A stretch of 64,000 nucleotides of DNA from Sweltsa coloradensis (GCA_024449915.1 JAMZAV010000112.1:248001-312000); one strand, 5' to 3'; shown: positions 33,190-44,427, counted from the stretch's first letter. The notes: generated from the sequence alone by a model not told the origin. Made by a program: numbers and translations.

Positions 33190-33320
33190 CACCCTATTTA
33201 TTTATTGATTGATTTATTGATTGATTGATTTATTGTCACCAACAACAGAGTTACCTATATCTCCAAAAGTTCGATATAGGCTTTTACATAAAATTAATTT
33301 AAATACTAAAGAACAAAAAT
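33190..33320 (-). mobile_element. probable LINE 3' tail with (AATC)n
   Basis: On the minus strand the sequence ends ...GGTAACTCTGTTGTTGGTGAC followed by a degenerate (AATC)n/(AAAT)n tail. This is how LINE 3' ends look, but there is no second copy in the window to confirm it. Confidence 0.3.
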
Positions 33321-33409
33321 AAAAATGATTATAAAAAAATCAAACAACATCTAAATAGGTCTAATCGGTGCACAAAAGAACATTTTACTAAAACAGAAAA
33401 CATGACGAT

Positions 33410-33655
33410 TACAATGTTTACTTAACTGTAGTTCATTGTTGTGTATGCATCTATGTATAATTGAAGCTAACGTCTATATTATGCACTGTAATCGAGACAA
33501 CTATGTATACGTTATGAAAATGAATCACTATTCTCTTACAAGAAATACTTTTTTTAATCGTAATATTTTGACCCTAGTTCGAGTGTTTTTTTATTCTCCT
33601 TTGTAAATCAGTTTTTTAACTGAATAGGATAGACGTTAAATAAATCAAATAAAAT
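33410..33655 (+). mobile_element. tail E copy, interrupted
   Basis: TGTAGTTCATTGTTGTGTATG at 33427 and CTCCTTTGTAAATCAG...AATAGGATAGACGTTAAATAA at 33597-33643 are the two halves of tail E, separated by about 110 bp absent from the 56300 copy. Confidence 0.6.
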
Positions 33656-34518
33656 GTTATACAACGTCAAGAACATACTGAGTGTCAGCAACCATGCCCT
33701 ACAGAGAAATATATTTGATATTCTTTTGCTCCCCATCCTCTAAGTCTAACGTACTTTTCTACAAGCCTAATAATCAAATGAACATTCTATTGTATCGTCT
33801 CGTCCAGCTTTAGTAAATAATTTCCTTTGTGTGCATGGGTAAAGTAAATTCACCGAGTAAATACAGTAATAAAGTGACTAGACAGACGCAGCATCAACAT
33901 CGTTTGGGGGACGACCGCTTGTTTAATCACGTTGAGTAGCCGGTCTAGTATCTACCACCCGCAAGAGATAAACTTGTGAACAGTTACTGTGCCTTGGCTC
34001 ACGTGACGGAAAGATTTTCCTTCGCCAAGCGACAGTAACCATAAAGTTCACGTCTGATACGATGACCGCCGGAGACGCCCGATTGTGCACGAGCTAGACG
34101 CCTTCACGACGACAAATGAGGGGGTGAGATAGATAAGGGTTACTCTCGCCAGAGTAAAGTTAGTCGTTTGATGGTTTGGCTGAGGACTTTTCTGTGGTTC
34201 TGCGGTCGTCGGAGTCAGATTCGAGGATTTCGTCAGAATAAATGTTGTAATATTTAATACAATTTAGAATTTTAAACATAAAAAATTTAATACACCTTAA
34301 TTTAAACAATCTCGGGTAAGGTAGACCCAAAGTGGGGAGCGAAGCTACTTTAACTAACAGATTGTCGAAGAAAAACGTAAACATAAAACTTATAGTAATG
34401 CATTTTAGCTGACATACAACCAGAGTAGACCTATACAAAAAAGTTAGTTTTTTCTAAAATGTTATCCCGCCCTCTTGACCCCAAAGGAAACCAAAAGCAA
34501 TATGTATATAGTTATACT
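33656..34518. other. unannotated DNA with one compact hairpin
   Basis: No recognised family. A hairpin of arms 33976-33998 and 34024-34051 (GTTACTGTGCCTTGGC and inverse) is present. The minus strand is open 34438-34160, ending in an acidic Ser/Asp-rich segment, without convincing splice context. Confidence 0.35.
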
Positions 34519-34520
34519 CA

Positions 34521-34580
<60 letters not shown>

Positions 34581-34690
34581 AATTCGTGTTTAGAATCTAG
34601 GCTATACCCACTCAGTCACTAATTGATTTTCAGTGAAGGACAGTATTTTTAAACCAACCAAGCCAACCCTGTAGGCGCCGACACCATAAC
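34519..34690 (-). mobile_element. SINE-A tail fragment with (GAAA)n
   Basis: A (GAAA)n microsatellite (34519-34581) abuts the SINE-A terminal segment (CCCACTCAGTCACTAATTG, TTTTCAGTGAAGGACAGTA, AGCCAACCCTGTAGGCGCCG). On the minus strand this reads as a 3' end with a (TTTC)n tail. Confidence 0.7.
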
Positions 34691-34761
34691 TGTTGTGTTG
34701 TTGAAGGCAACGACAGCAAAAAAATCATGGAAATCGGAGATCGAGTTTCTTGTGAGATATG

Positions 34762-34959
34762 ACACACACACACACACACACACTCACTCACTCACTCACT
34801 CACTCACTCACTCACTCACTCACTCACTCACTCACTCACTCACTCACTCACTCACTCACTCACTCACTCACTCACTCACTCACTCACTCACTCACTCACT
34901 CACTCACTCACTCACTCACTCACTCACTCACTCACGGACGGACGGACGGACGGACGGAC
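34762..34959 (+). repeat. compound microsatellite (AC)n(ACTC)n(ACGG)n
   Basis: About 20 bp of AC, about 150 bp of (ACTC)n and about 26 bp of (ACGG)n in succession. It opens several reading frames (Thr-His-Ser-Leu repeats) that are not genes. Confidence 0.95.
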
Positions 34960-35084
34960 ATACCGAAAAGTGATACTTATAGGGGAGCTTTGTTCCTTAA
35001 ATTATACCTCATCGTTCAAATAAATCGCAATAACGGAAACGTAACAAACAATTGACTCAAAACTAAACAAAACAATCTGATTGA

Positions 35085-35205
35085 AAATTTCTTTCTATTG
35101 AGCTGTCTGCTTTAAATTTGAAATCCCCTACTGAAAACCAGTTGTACTTGACTGAGTGGGTCGACTTTAGATACGAATTTATGTTTTGTTTATTTTATTT
35201 GAGTA
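35085..35205 (+). mobile_element. SINE-A 3' tail fragment
   Basis: CTGAAAACCAGTTGTACTTG, ACTGAGTGGGTCGACTTTAG and a TTTATTTTATTT tail match the SINE-A terminus, in the opposite orientation to the fragment at 34519. Confidence 0.65.
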
Positions 35206-35985
35206 CTCGTAAGTCGTAAAAATCTATTGTGCACCAAAGAAAAGTACTCTCTGTATTGCATCATACACAAGTCGAGAAATAAAGATGTCAGAACGTGAAG
35301 TTAGTTGCACTCGCGAAGCAAAACAATCTACGTTATCGTTAGAAATATCTTTTATTGGCCCTGGACATATATGGACTATATACCGTGGCACGGAAATACG
35401 ATTGGCACAGAGGGGAGGGTTATTTTCAACTTTATGTGACGGTGCTTCTATATTATATAGTGCAGCACCTTACGGCGATTTTGAAATGTATGACCAGGCC
35501 TGGACTGAGCTATATACTATACTGATATAATAGAAACTGATGTTTGCTAGAATGAATAAAGGAACAAACGGCTTCGGCTATAGATTTTAATAGAGACCAT
35601 TTCGTTAGGTTATTCCTTCAACAAAGGGAGACAGAAAGTAATAAATTTTAGTACTACGTTCGTAAATCTTAAAGTAGTATGTTTAAAATCTAAAGTAAAC
35701 AAATGACACATGGGTGGATATCAAAGACTACTGGCAAAACTAGGTGGAATAAGAATTGCAATTTATATATTTTTATGTAGGCATATGTATTTTTGTAAGA
35801 ATTCATTTGTAAAGATTTGTTTGTTGATATATTGTATTTGATAGGGTATTTTTTTCGATTGATGTTTTTTTTTAAATACAATCTCATATTTTAAAGTTTA
35901 GATGCCTATAGAAATGCATAATACCAATGCCCAAGATGGGTATAAGTTACGAAAATGGAAGTCTGTCTAGGGTGTATGCACTTCA
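35206..35985. other. unannotated DNA with an 81-codon ORF
   Basis: ATG at 35285 to a stop at 35530 encodes 81 residues of balanced composition, followed by AATAAA at about 35565. No family recognised, no promoter or splice evidence. It may be a small gene, part of an unknown repeat or chance. Confidence 0.25.
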
Positions 35986-36200
35986 TTTCAGGTGTCTATA
36001 AGTAGGTGTGTTGCGGATAGGACAATTGTGAAGGAATGACCGACGGCTGTTTAAGAGAACTCAATCTCTTGTATTCGCATTAACGACTGAGGAAAACCTC
36101 GGAAAAACCTTCAGTCAGGATTGCCGGCATCGACAGGATTTGAACCCGGGACCTCCCGAATCAGAGTCGCGCGTTTAGCGCTCGAGCCAACACTGTCGGA
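35986..36200 (-). mobile_element. SINE-C, near complete
   Basis: Minus-strand head with A box GTTGGCTCGAGCG and B box GGGTTCAAATCC, then the body ATCCTGACTGAAGG, CCGAGGTTTTCCTCAGTCG, GAGTTCTCTTAAACAGCCG and CCTATCCGCAACACACC. The distal part stops after CACCTGAAA. Confidence 0.8.
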
Positions 36201-36865
36201 ACCCATTCTACGAACTTACTTGTATTTCTTCGGCGATACAATAGTAATAGTTTAGAGACACTAAACCAAGTCACAACAGCAACGAAACTGACCTGAAAAG
36301 AGAAAGAAACATTATTAAACACAATATTATCAACATATCTTATTTGGCGTGACTGGGATCGGCTATTTTGGTCTGTAAGTTATGGTAGGAAAAAGACCGA
36401 ACTTTTGGACCTCTAGTTTTCACCAAAAATATTTTAAACTTTTGAGAGATTGTTAATAAATAATGATAACCGGCCAATATTTTCAAAATTCAAATAAAGG
36501 TCTCCTACATAATGGGAAATAATTAAATTCTTTTTTTTAAAGCATATTTAGGGTTAACAAGCAATGAAAGTCTGATAACACATCGCAATAATCTCGTTGG
36601 ATGAGCTCGGGATAACTATTTTCCCCATTTAAAAATGCACTTGATTCAGCTAATTTTCACGTAGATTCTGGATCACTTTTCGACCTTCAATTGTCTTATT
36701 ATTTTCAAAAGTTTCAAAGTAGAATAAGTGTAACCAGAATTAACTCATGCATTCTTTCTGCATTGCAACCCTATTTGCTCGAACTCGTCCAGCTTTTGAC
36801 TTGCGACTCTTCTCGCAACGTTTCCACTAAACGTCAAAGCTCTAGAAATGACATCCAGATATTGT
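36201..36865. other. unannotated AT-rich DNA
   Basis: I see nothing supported here. Confidence 0.4.
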
Positions 36866-37321
36866 ATTTCGCCCAATGATATTTAACATCTATAGTAGGC
36901 TAGATCCCCAATCATTGGTCCACTGGCGTTTGACAATTAGAATTGTCCAACTTGAATAGGTCAGTTTATGTTAAAGTAGGTTGTAGCGATTGGTAGCGAA
37001 AATATTTTTCAAGCGTGCTGTCAGGTTGGCAGGAGAGCATATTAGCCATTAACACCAAATGATTACTAAATATACCCTTATACAATAACTTCTTATTGTT
37101 TCTGTTTGTGCATTCCCATGCTGCACAAGCTAAAACCATATCAAAACAATCCAGAAAAATACTTAATCACATCTAAAACATAATGTCAAGCATAATAAAT
37201 TGAAGCGCCAAATCGCAATCTTGAATAGGTCAATTTGGTACGCTCGCGCATGTGCGGATGTATTTGAGACTGAGGATCTAGACTACTATAATGTTAATTA
37301 ATAAATATCATTGATTTCGCC
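36866..37321. mobile_element. hAT-2 MITE, uninterrupted
   Basis: Element 36874-37313 (440 bp) with TIRs starting CAATGATATTTA, flanked by identical ATTTCGCC at 36866-36873 and 37314-37321. The inverse of the 4313-5155 element, sharing TAACACCAAATGATTAC, AACTTCTTATTGTTTCTG and CTGCACAAGCTAAAACC. No transposase. Confidence 0.92.
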
Positions 37322-37518
37322 CCTTAAACTTTGTCGCTAGATGCCTACATCACATAGTTTTGTGTCAACTGTGATCTACAGACACAATAAACATGGCTTC
37401 TGCTAATGACACAAGATGCATTCTGGGGATCACTTTTCAATTATATTCTCATCATTTAACCCGGGGAGACAGTTTTATATATCACGTCTTCGAAGATAAT
37501 ATGTTACGTCATGTCCTT

Positions 37519-37899
37519 TAAGAGAGAATAGGACACATTTGGCAGTTGGCAAACAACTATTCGCTCGGCCAAGAAGCATCCGAAGTTTATACAACTTTGC
37601 AAAGTTGTCAATAAAGCATACATGGACAGCCCAACGGCCGTAGACTTTCAAAATTTTGTCTCAATCAGCCATAAAAAAAATCATGAATTTAGTCAATTAT
37701 GTACTTTTAAACAAAATCAAAAATCATGAAAAACAATTTATTTTTTAAAAATTATTTTAAAACCAATTTTAGTAAAGGGTTACTATCGAGCCCTATATTT
37801 CCACTTTCGTTTCAACTCTTCAAAATTTTCAAACACCTGTGGTGTCAGTCAGCCGAGGTATCAGGACTGTGGCTAAAACGCATGTCCTATATTCTCTTA
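37519..37899 (-). mobile_element. mariner-like MITE family F, cleanest copy
   Basis: Element 37521-37897 (377 bp), TIR AGAGA(G/A)(A/T)ATAGGACA, flanked by TA on both sides (37519-37520, 37898-37899), the Tc1/mariner signature. Internal blocks as in 12854. No transposase. Confidence 0.85.
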
Positions 37900-38144
37900 C
37901 TGATACTCACGATGGTCATTTTTGAAGTTCGCGTCTATGTTTTTACAAGTAAGGCCTACAACCCATGGACATGTGCAATAGGAACTAGGCCTAATACACA
38001 AATACAAAACACTCAATTTGTATTTATATTATTAATATTTTGCATTCATTTTTTTCATATAAATTGGTACACAATATCCCCACATAACAAAAGAACGTCA
38101 TATCGTGTTAAAATAAACACAACATCATATTAATATTTAATACA

Positions 38145-38208
38145 ATCTAGAAATTACAAAATTCATGCCGACCGGGGTATTTTTTAATTTCTGGATTGTA
38201 TTAAACAT
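38145..38208. mobile_element. palindromic SINE-B tails
   Basis: AATACAATCTAGAAATTACA...GCCGACCGGGG is followed at once by TATTTTTTAATTTCTGGATT, i.e. a minus and a plus SINE-B tail head to head with almost no spacer. Same type of structure as at 20263. Confidence 0.75.
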
Positions 38209-39904
38209 TAACAATTCTTAACAAAACATATTAAAAACACCAAAAACACGATAACAAGAACGAACAAAATATACATTTCAATAGATATACGTAAACATTG
38301 TTTTTTTAAAAAAAAACGTACGTTGCAAAACTCAAGTGGAGAGGTTTAGGAATTCATTAAAGGAATTAAACGATTTCTCAATTGAGTATTTGCAAGTGAA
38401 ATGCAATAAAACGAACAATTTGCGAAGTTTTTGCTACGTAACGGAAAGAATTGCCAAACGATTCCGTTACCGTAGGCCTACATCATATGTTGCAGTCAAG
38501 ACTTTATTATTTAGAAATGACAAAATAGACAGTTCACTTCTTGATATGGTTGGTCGAAGAAGACTATTCACAATATTTAAAAGGGCAACCTTATATGATC
38601 GGGAGTGTACCCTTATTTATAAAATCATGTACTTAATTTGACCTGATGATCGTTCGTTGTGTTGTAAAAAAAAAACAAAAAAAAACGAAATAATATCAAA
38701 CTTACATCGGTAAGCCTACTACAAGTACACAAAGTACACCTCCTCTTTGTGAAAAATGGTCAAATTTTTAGATATAATAAATAAAAATACAATTTTAAAT
38801 AGATAAGAGATTTGCACTTTTTGGAATGTTTGTTTAATAATACCAACAAACAAACAGGTACAATTTAACAAAAATTCGTGTGAATTTGTATTTTAAAAAT
38901 TCGGAAATCTAAAAAAAAGTGGAAATTAACGTGTATTGTTTCAGTTTTATAAAACAAAAATTGCATAAATGGTAATAAGTTGCAATTGAACTACAGAAAG
39001 ACTGCGCGGCAAAAATATTACAAGAAGCCCAATAGAGCCTCAGATACACCAGGCTAACACCAAGACTGTAATTTGAAGTCGACTTGATATGTTGTGTTAT
39101 AAGTATTTCTAATCGCAATGTACGAAATAGTCACCCGAGAAACTACAAGATTCCAGAAGAATGTCGCGACTTGTTTTTTCGTCTTCTCCATTTTTCTTCG
39201 CTGATCAAATTTTATTACATGAAATACGGAGAGAGTAATTTAATTTCGTCTAGCGAGCATACGAGCGCCAATAACATCAAGTTATGAGCTATGTTACTTA
39301 TATTTGAAAGCAAATGAAAAATAGAGATGATGTTTTATATGTGTAATGAATAATGGTCTAGTTGTGAACATATTTAATAATGACCATTCTATAAAGAGCA
39401 AACTAACTCTAGGTCCAAAGTTCATCAAAATAAAATCACTTTTTTGTGCAAATATTTCAATTGCATAAGATATCACATAACGTTAGACATAATAAAATGA
39501 CTATGAGAATTCAAAATGTAGGCGCATTCATTTTTATGACGTCATTTAGAATAAATTTATGTGCTCCAAATGTGGCCTGCAGATACTTACGATGGGGGGG
39601 AATGTGTGTTTTCTTAGAAAGGATAAAAACAGCTGGTTGTGTGTGTAGAGTTTGCTGGAAGGGGTGACCGAGAAACGAAAGAAGGTAATCATTTTTTTTT
39701 CATTAGGCTTTCTTTCAAGACATGTAATGAATGCCGAAAATGCCGAAATATAATTTTCAAGACGTTGAAGATAAAGAAGAAGTAAGAGAGGGGAAATGGG
39801 AAAGGGGACTGAGCAGAATGCAATCCATTCTCTAGAAGAAAAAGAGAGCGAAAAGAACATTGTTATCAGGAGATGATGAATTCAGAAAAGTATGAGAGAA
39901 ATAA
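38209..39904. other. unannotated stretch with a 101-codon open frame
   Basis: Plus frame 38336-38641 is open for 101 codons from a GTG; Arg/Lys-rich, no recognised family, no splice evidence. The rest is AT-rich with no repeat match. Confidence 0.3.
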
Positions 39905-39907
39905 GGA

Positions 39908-40075
39908 AAGTTTTTTGGGGGTTCGGAGGACATGTATGTGTTATTGTAAGTTATATCCGAAACCTACAAAAACTTGTGAACAGCCCGCCAAGCATTTCAC
40001 TTATAAAATTGTTGAGATCTCAAACACAGCCAAGCCAAGCCTTACGCACCTAAAAGTGTTGGGATATATATGCAC
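39908..40075 (+). repeat. direct repeat, copy 1
   Basis: About 160 bp (TTCGGAGGACATG, CCTACAAAAACTTGTGAACA, GCCCGCCAAGCATTTCACTT, CACCTAAAAGTGTTG) that recurs at 40504-40668 with about 90% identity. Confidence 0.8.
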
Positions 40076-40503
40076 CGGGCAGAGTGTCGTTTAATCCGAT
40101 AGTTGTGAAATCATTTCTCACTGTGACTACAGCCAAGCGATAAATTTCAACGCTGAATCTATGAAATAAATTGACGAATAAAACTTAGATTACAGTGAAT
40201 TGATATCTATAATTGCGGAGCGTGCACTTAGATGACGAGGAGAACAAGAATAATAATATGCTAATAAACTTGGGTGTGTACGCTTTTTTTATAATTAATA
40301 TTAAGCATTCATTTCTTTTATGACAAACAGACTAAACATGCCATTGCCATTTTATAAAAGAAAATATTTGAATGCAAGAGCAACAGAAAGAGCATTTACC
40401 CCGTATAGTACTTTCGTACCTGTCGCCCCTTACATAACATCCCCACATTACAAAAGAACGTCGATCATGTTAAAATTATACATGTCAAATAAACACAACA
40501 TAA
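40076..40503. other. spacer between direct repeats
   Basis: 40438-40503 (ATCCCCACATTACAAAAGAA, AATAAACACAACAT) is similar to 38070-38130, so this spacer holds part of another dispersed repeat. Confidence 0.45.
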
Positions 40504-40668
40504 GGGACGTTTTTTGAGGGTTCGGAGGACATGAATGTGTCATTGTGTAAGTAATATCCAAAACCTACAAAAACTTGTGAACAGCCCGCCAAGCATTTCA
40601 CTTACAAAAGTGTTGAGATCTAAACACAGCCAAGCCTTACACACCTAAAAGTGTTGTAGATGAAAAAC
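40504..40668 (+). repeat. direct repeat, copy 2
   Basis: The second copy of the 39908 repeat, in the same orientation, starting about 595 bp downstream of copy 1. Confidence 0.8.
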
Positions 40669-41695
40669 TCTTCCACATCAACGAAAAAAAAATTATGCTA
40701 GTAGCGAAGAGTCTAGGTGCCGAACTTTCGTACTTTTCGGGTTACATGAAGAGATCAACGTTTTCTTGTTCTGTTGCCACCCCCCAACAGAAAACTAAAT
40801 ACTTATAGACTTTTTCCACTTGAGCCGCAAATTATTTCGTGATAGTAATATGCTAGTAATTCATTTTTCACTTCATTCCATTTTTCATAATCTGTAAATA
40901 TATTTTACTTATTGTTAAACGTAATTGTATAAATGTAAATTAATTAATTTTTGTTATTCTGTGTCTTTAAGCCTTAAGGCAACCTTAATGTAAAGGCAGA
41001 GCTTTGTTTTAAAAAATAAAGTTGTACTACAAAAATTACAATTTTTATCGATATTTAAAAATTGTGTAGGACCAAACGGGGTCAAAATTTAAAAAATAAG
41101 GTACGTATGAGAATTAGTATCAGCTTCCTAAGTATGCTCTAAAAAACTATCTTGATCAATGGATTTAAAATTTAGGCGTAGTTCGAAAAGTACTAACGCA
41201 GCTCGAATAGTAATGTTTTCCCATGCTAATTTGATTGAGTTAACGAATTCGTACAAAATGCTGTTTCAAACAACAACAACAACAACAATTCAAATAAATA
41301 GTCAAGCTCACGAGCACCCAGGATACAAATACCCCCCCCCCCCCACCTCCTCTCTTCTTCACCGCCAACCCCCTCACAAATACACACTCAGAACGGCCAC
41401 GTCCTTCTGTCAACATGGCCGACGTTACGTTATACAACGCCTGAGGACACTTGTGTAATTTGTATCAGCATTGCTGTACAACAATTTTATTCCCAGCAGA
41501 CTTTACTTTGTGTGGTAGACAACCAAAGCTTCAGACTCCTCGGGCTATAGATGCATCTATGCGTTTAGTCTAAACACTTTCAGAGTGAAAACCAGGGGTA
41601 GAGGAGACAGTTGATTACATACGACAAGAAACATACGAATGCACACAAACACACATGTAGGAAACATACGCTGACACACATGTTCACATACACAC
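40669..41695. other. unannotated DNA with C-run
   Basis: A run of about 13 C lies at 41332-41344 after a short (CAA)n. No gene recognised. Confidence 0.4.
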
Positions 41696-42015
41696 TTAAA
41701 GCGGTATTCACCAGTTAAACTCGAAAAATATATTTCAATCAGACTAACTGGTTTTGAATTTAGAAACTAACAGAAAAACTATTGGGTCCACCTTGATTCG
41801 GAAAATAATTGTCGAATTTGGTATTTTCGACCTAGGTCCCATCGGCAAAATTCTCCCATAAGAAATAACATGGGGACGATTTTTATGCCCATGACCTTGG
41901 GAGGATTTTGATTAAAAAAATTATTGGCCAATATTGACGTACTCGGTAGCCTTTTCTGTAAATCCTCTATATTTTGTTTTGTAATATGAACAAGTGGTTC
42001 GGTCAAAATATGCTT
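41696..42015 (-). repeat. repeat family H, copy 2
   Basis: The inverse of 11505-11820 (TAAGAAATAACATGGGGACG, TAGGTCCCATCGGCAAAATT, GCCTTTTCTGTAAAT, GTTCGGTCAAAATATGC). It lacks the left part of copy 1. Confidence 0.7.
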
Positions 42016-42724
42016 ATTTAGAAGTTAAGAAACTTAAAATTAATTTTTAATTCATCAATTTCAATTTACAAAGTATCTTTATTACTACTAATCTAGATCT
42101 AGAATATTATCTACTTTCGAAATAAACCAAGAATAGTAGACGAGAGAATGTAAAACTGTGGCCTCAGCCTATCTGGATCAGGATGTAATGAAAAAACACT
42201 TTGTAGTGTAGCATCTATACACAAAACGCCGTTTTCAAGTATCTCTTTCGAAAACCGATAACCATTCGACATTCCTAAATTTATCTACCTAGTCCCTAAG
42301 TAAAGGACTCGTTTATGACAAATAAACGCAAGCGTAGAGGCCCTACATGCCACTTTCACACTCAAAGCCAAAACGCTTATAAACTCAAAGCCAGAACGGT
42401 CTTTGAAACACAAGCAGATTATCTCGTTGGAAAGTGTGAAAACACTTCGTGTCCCTTTGAGGAAACACAAAGTTGGTGAAAACGAAAGGGACGGTTTCTA
42501 CTCCCTATCCTTTTAGTCAATGCAATTGATCCGACGTTCTACAGCGAACGGCTTAACTTTGGAATGGATTCGGATATCATGTTCAACATGAGTAGGCTAC
42601 ATTCCAACGAAACCATCATCTAAATCAGTTCTGTAAAGACTGTGCTAAAATCTAGTACAGTATACCGACAGTTGATTCTTCCGTTGATAGAATCTTCTTC
42701 TTTTTGAACAGTCATCTCCACGAA
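42016..42724. other. unannotated DNA
   Basis: Only a short tandem pair (ACTCAAAGCC twice, about 42358-42391) stands out. Confidence 0.35.
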
Positions 42725-42900
42725 TACCGACAGTGTTGGCTCGAGCGACCGGCAATCCTGACTTAAGGTTGTTTCCGTGGTTTTCCTCAGTCGTTAATGA
42801 GAATGCAAGGGATTGAGTCCTCTTAAACAGCCCTTGGAAATCCCTTAACAATTGTCCTATCCGCAACATACCTAGTGAAAGACACCTGAAGAGGGGCACG
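42725..42900 (+). mobile_element. SINE-C with deleted tRNA segment
   Basis: CCGACAGTGTTGGCTCGAGCG joins directly to ACCGGCAATCCTGAC: about 50 bp of the tRNA region, including the B box, are missing. The body and distal CACCTGAAGAGGGGCAC are retained. It should have lost its pol III promoter. Confidence 0.75.
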
Positions 42901-43267
42901 AAAAAAATTTATTAGCCTCACGAAAAAAAATATTATAACACAATACTGACGAAAGTAAACAAAAATCTGAACAAGATAAGGAAACGACACTAAAATTGCA
43001 CAATATCTTATTAAGAAATTAGTAGTATAGTAGCTGTACATTGCGTTAAGTTTAGATACCGGTACCCTAAGAAAAACCTTTGTCTGATATAATCAGAGTA
43101 GGTACACGATGTTTTTCAACTCTGTGTTTTTATATAGCTTGTTTGTGATTCAAAGATTAAGATTATAATAATAGCACGGTTGCTACACTTGTGTGTATGT
43201 GTAAATGCCTGAGTATAGTTAATTCAATGCAGTAAATGTTTCTGGCTAGCATATTTTTGTGTTCAAA
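42901..43267. other. unannotated AT-rich DNA
   Basis: I see nothing supported here. Confidence 0.4.
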
Positions 43268-43550
43268 TTATTATTAGTGAATTTAAATTTGTATCGTGGG
43301 AAACCTGTTATAGGGTGCAATTAGCCCCTCTTCAGGTGAACTAGGTATGTGCGGATAGGACAATTGTGAAGGGATGTCCGAGGGCTGTTTAAGAGGACTC
43401 AATCCCTTGCATTCGCCTTAACGACTGAGGAAAACCTCGGAAAAAACCTTCAGTCAGGATTGCCGGTCTCGACGGGATTCGAAACCGAGACTTCCCGAAT
43501 CAGAGTCGAGCGCTTAGCGCCCGAGCCAACATTGTCGGTTATTATTAGTG
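43268..43550 (-). mobile_element. SINE-C with perfect 12-bp TSD
   Basis: The element is 43280-43538, flanked by identical TTATTATTAGTG at 43268-43279 and 43539-43550. The head (A box GTTGGCTCGGGCG, B box GGTTTCGAATCCC), body and 3' end (GGTTTCCCACGATAC) are complete. An exact TSD indicates the youngest and best-defined SINE-C here and fixes the family length at about 259 bp. Confidence 0.9.
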
Positions 43551-43920
43551 GTTGATTTGGGTACAAAGCAAGATATAGTAGGCCTAATATGGAAGTTGCG
43601 AAATAACATATGGCACTCGACAGGAGCTAGCAATTATAAAATGTGTTAATATTATTTTTAAATCGTTTATGTTACATTTTAATTCAATCTTCAATAATTG
43701 GCATCGAGGTGTCGTTAGTTCGCTATCTATTTACTTTTTATTGTTACTGATTTATCTAGTACTAAATGTGGACTGTATATTTGTTTTCAGGTTTTATTTG
43801 AATAACTTTAGATCAAACTCATTCACACAACAGTGTGGATATAAAGCTAATTACAGTTAAATGAAGGATTTCACGGTTGTTAATTATGTGCATTATATAC
43901 CTTTTGGATATCGGCGTAAA

Positions 43921-44069
43921 AGTTATTTATTTCGTTTCATAGCACTTTTCAAGTCAAATTCATTCTGAACCAAAAAACAAATTTATGTTGTTATTGGTTT
44001 GTTTTCAAAATGTATTTGACTTGAAAAAGTGCTATGAAATTAGCACGAATGTTGTCTAAATAAATAACT
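43921..44069. repeat. 150-bp foldback
   Basis: Left arm 43921-43980 and right arm 43994-44069 match inversely over AGTTATTTATTT and TTTCATAGCACTTTT.CAAGTC. The right arm has about 19 extra bp. Loop about 14 bp. Confidence 0.8.
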
Positions 44070-44139
44070 CCTACACGTCTACACGTATAACCGAAAGCTA
44101 TATAATGAACACAAAGCTAATTATTTCTGTTTCTTCTAG

Positions 44140-44390
44140 ATTACAACTAGGTATGCGAAACTTCTCCTTCAGTTGGGCATGTGAACACTGAACTTTTCGA
44201 AGTGCATCTCTCCCAATTCTTGACGCACGAAGACATGGTTGTCGACTTGTCGTGCACGATTTTCACTGTGCATCAGGAATACCCTGAGGCTCGTTTAGAA
44301 GACGCTTTTGGCTTTATCATGGAAAGTGATTCTGCTTTCAAAAACAAAATACATACTCACTTTTCTCTGCATTTGCCAAGAGCGTACTAA
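44140..44390 (+). CDS. candidate 3'-terminal coding exon, unknown protein
   Basis: A strong acceptor-like tract (TTTCTGTTTCTTCTAG, AG at 44138-44139) and further AGs at 44149-44150 and 44171-44172 precede a frame open from 44151 to the stop at 44388-44390, about 79 codons. The product is balanced and acidic in the middle (LTHEDMVVDLS, YPEARLEDAFGF, MESDSAF), more gene-like in codon content than its surroundings, and AATAAA follows 38 bp after the stop. No in-frame ATG opens it, which fits an internal/terminal exon. I do not recognise the family, and the upstream exons are not visible in the window. It could also be the last exon of a lost retrogene or a chance frame. Confidence 0.4.
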
Positions 44391-44427
44391 GAAGTGTTGT
44401 ACATTACACGCAGAGTTTAAAATATAA

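Noticed and set aside
34160..34438. Minus-strand exon ending in an acidic Ser/Asp stretch
   Set aside because: The final ~25 residues look protein-like, but the rest is AT-rich noise and no convincing acceptor site precedes it.
34695..35055. Two overlapping open frames of Thr-His-Ser-Leu repeats
   Set aside because: They are translations of the (AC)n(ACTC)n(ACGG)n microsatellite; no flanking coding signal.
39908..40668. LTR retrotransposon
   Set aside because: The repeats are only ~160 bp, lack TG/CA ends, and enclose 430 bp with no gag or pol.
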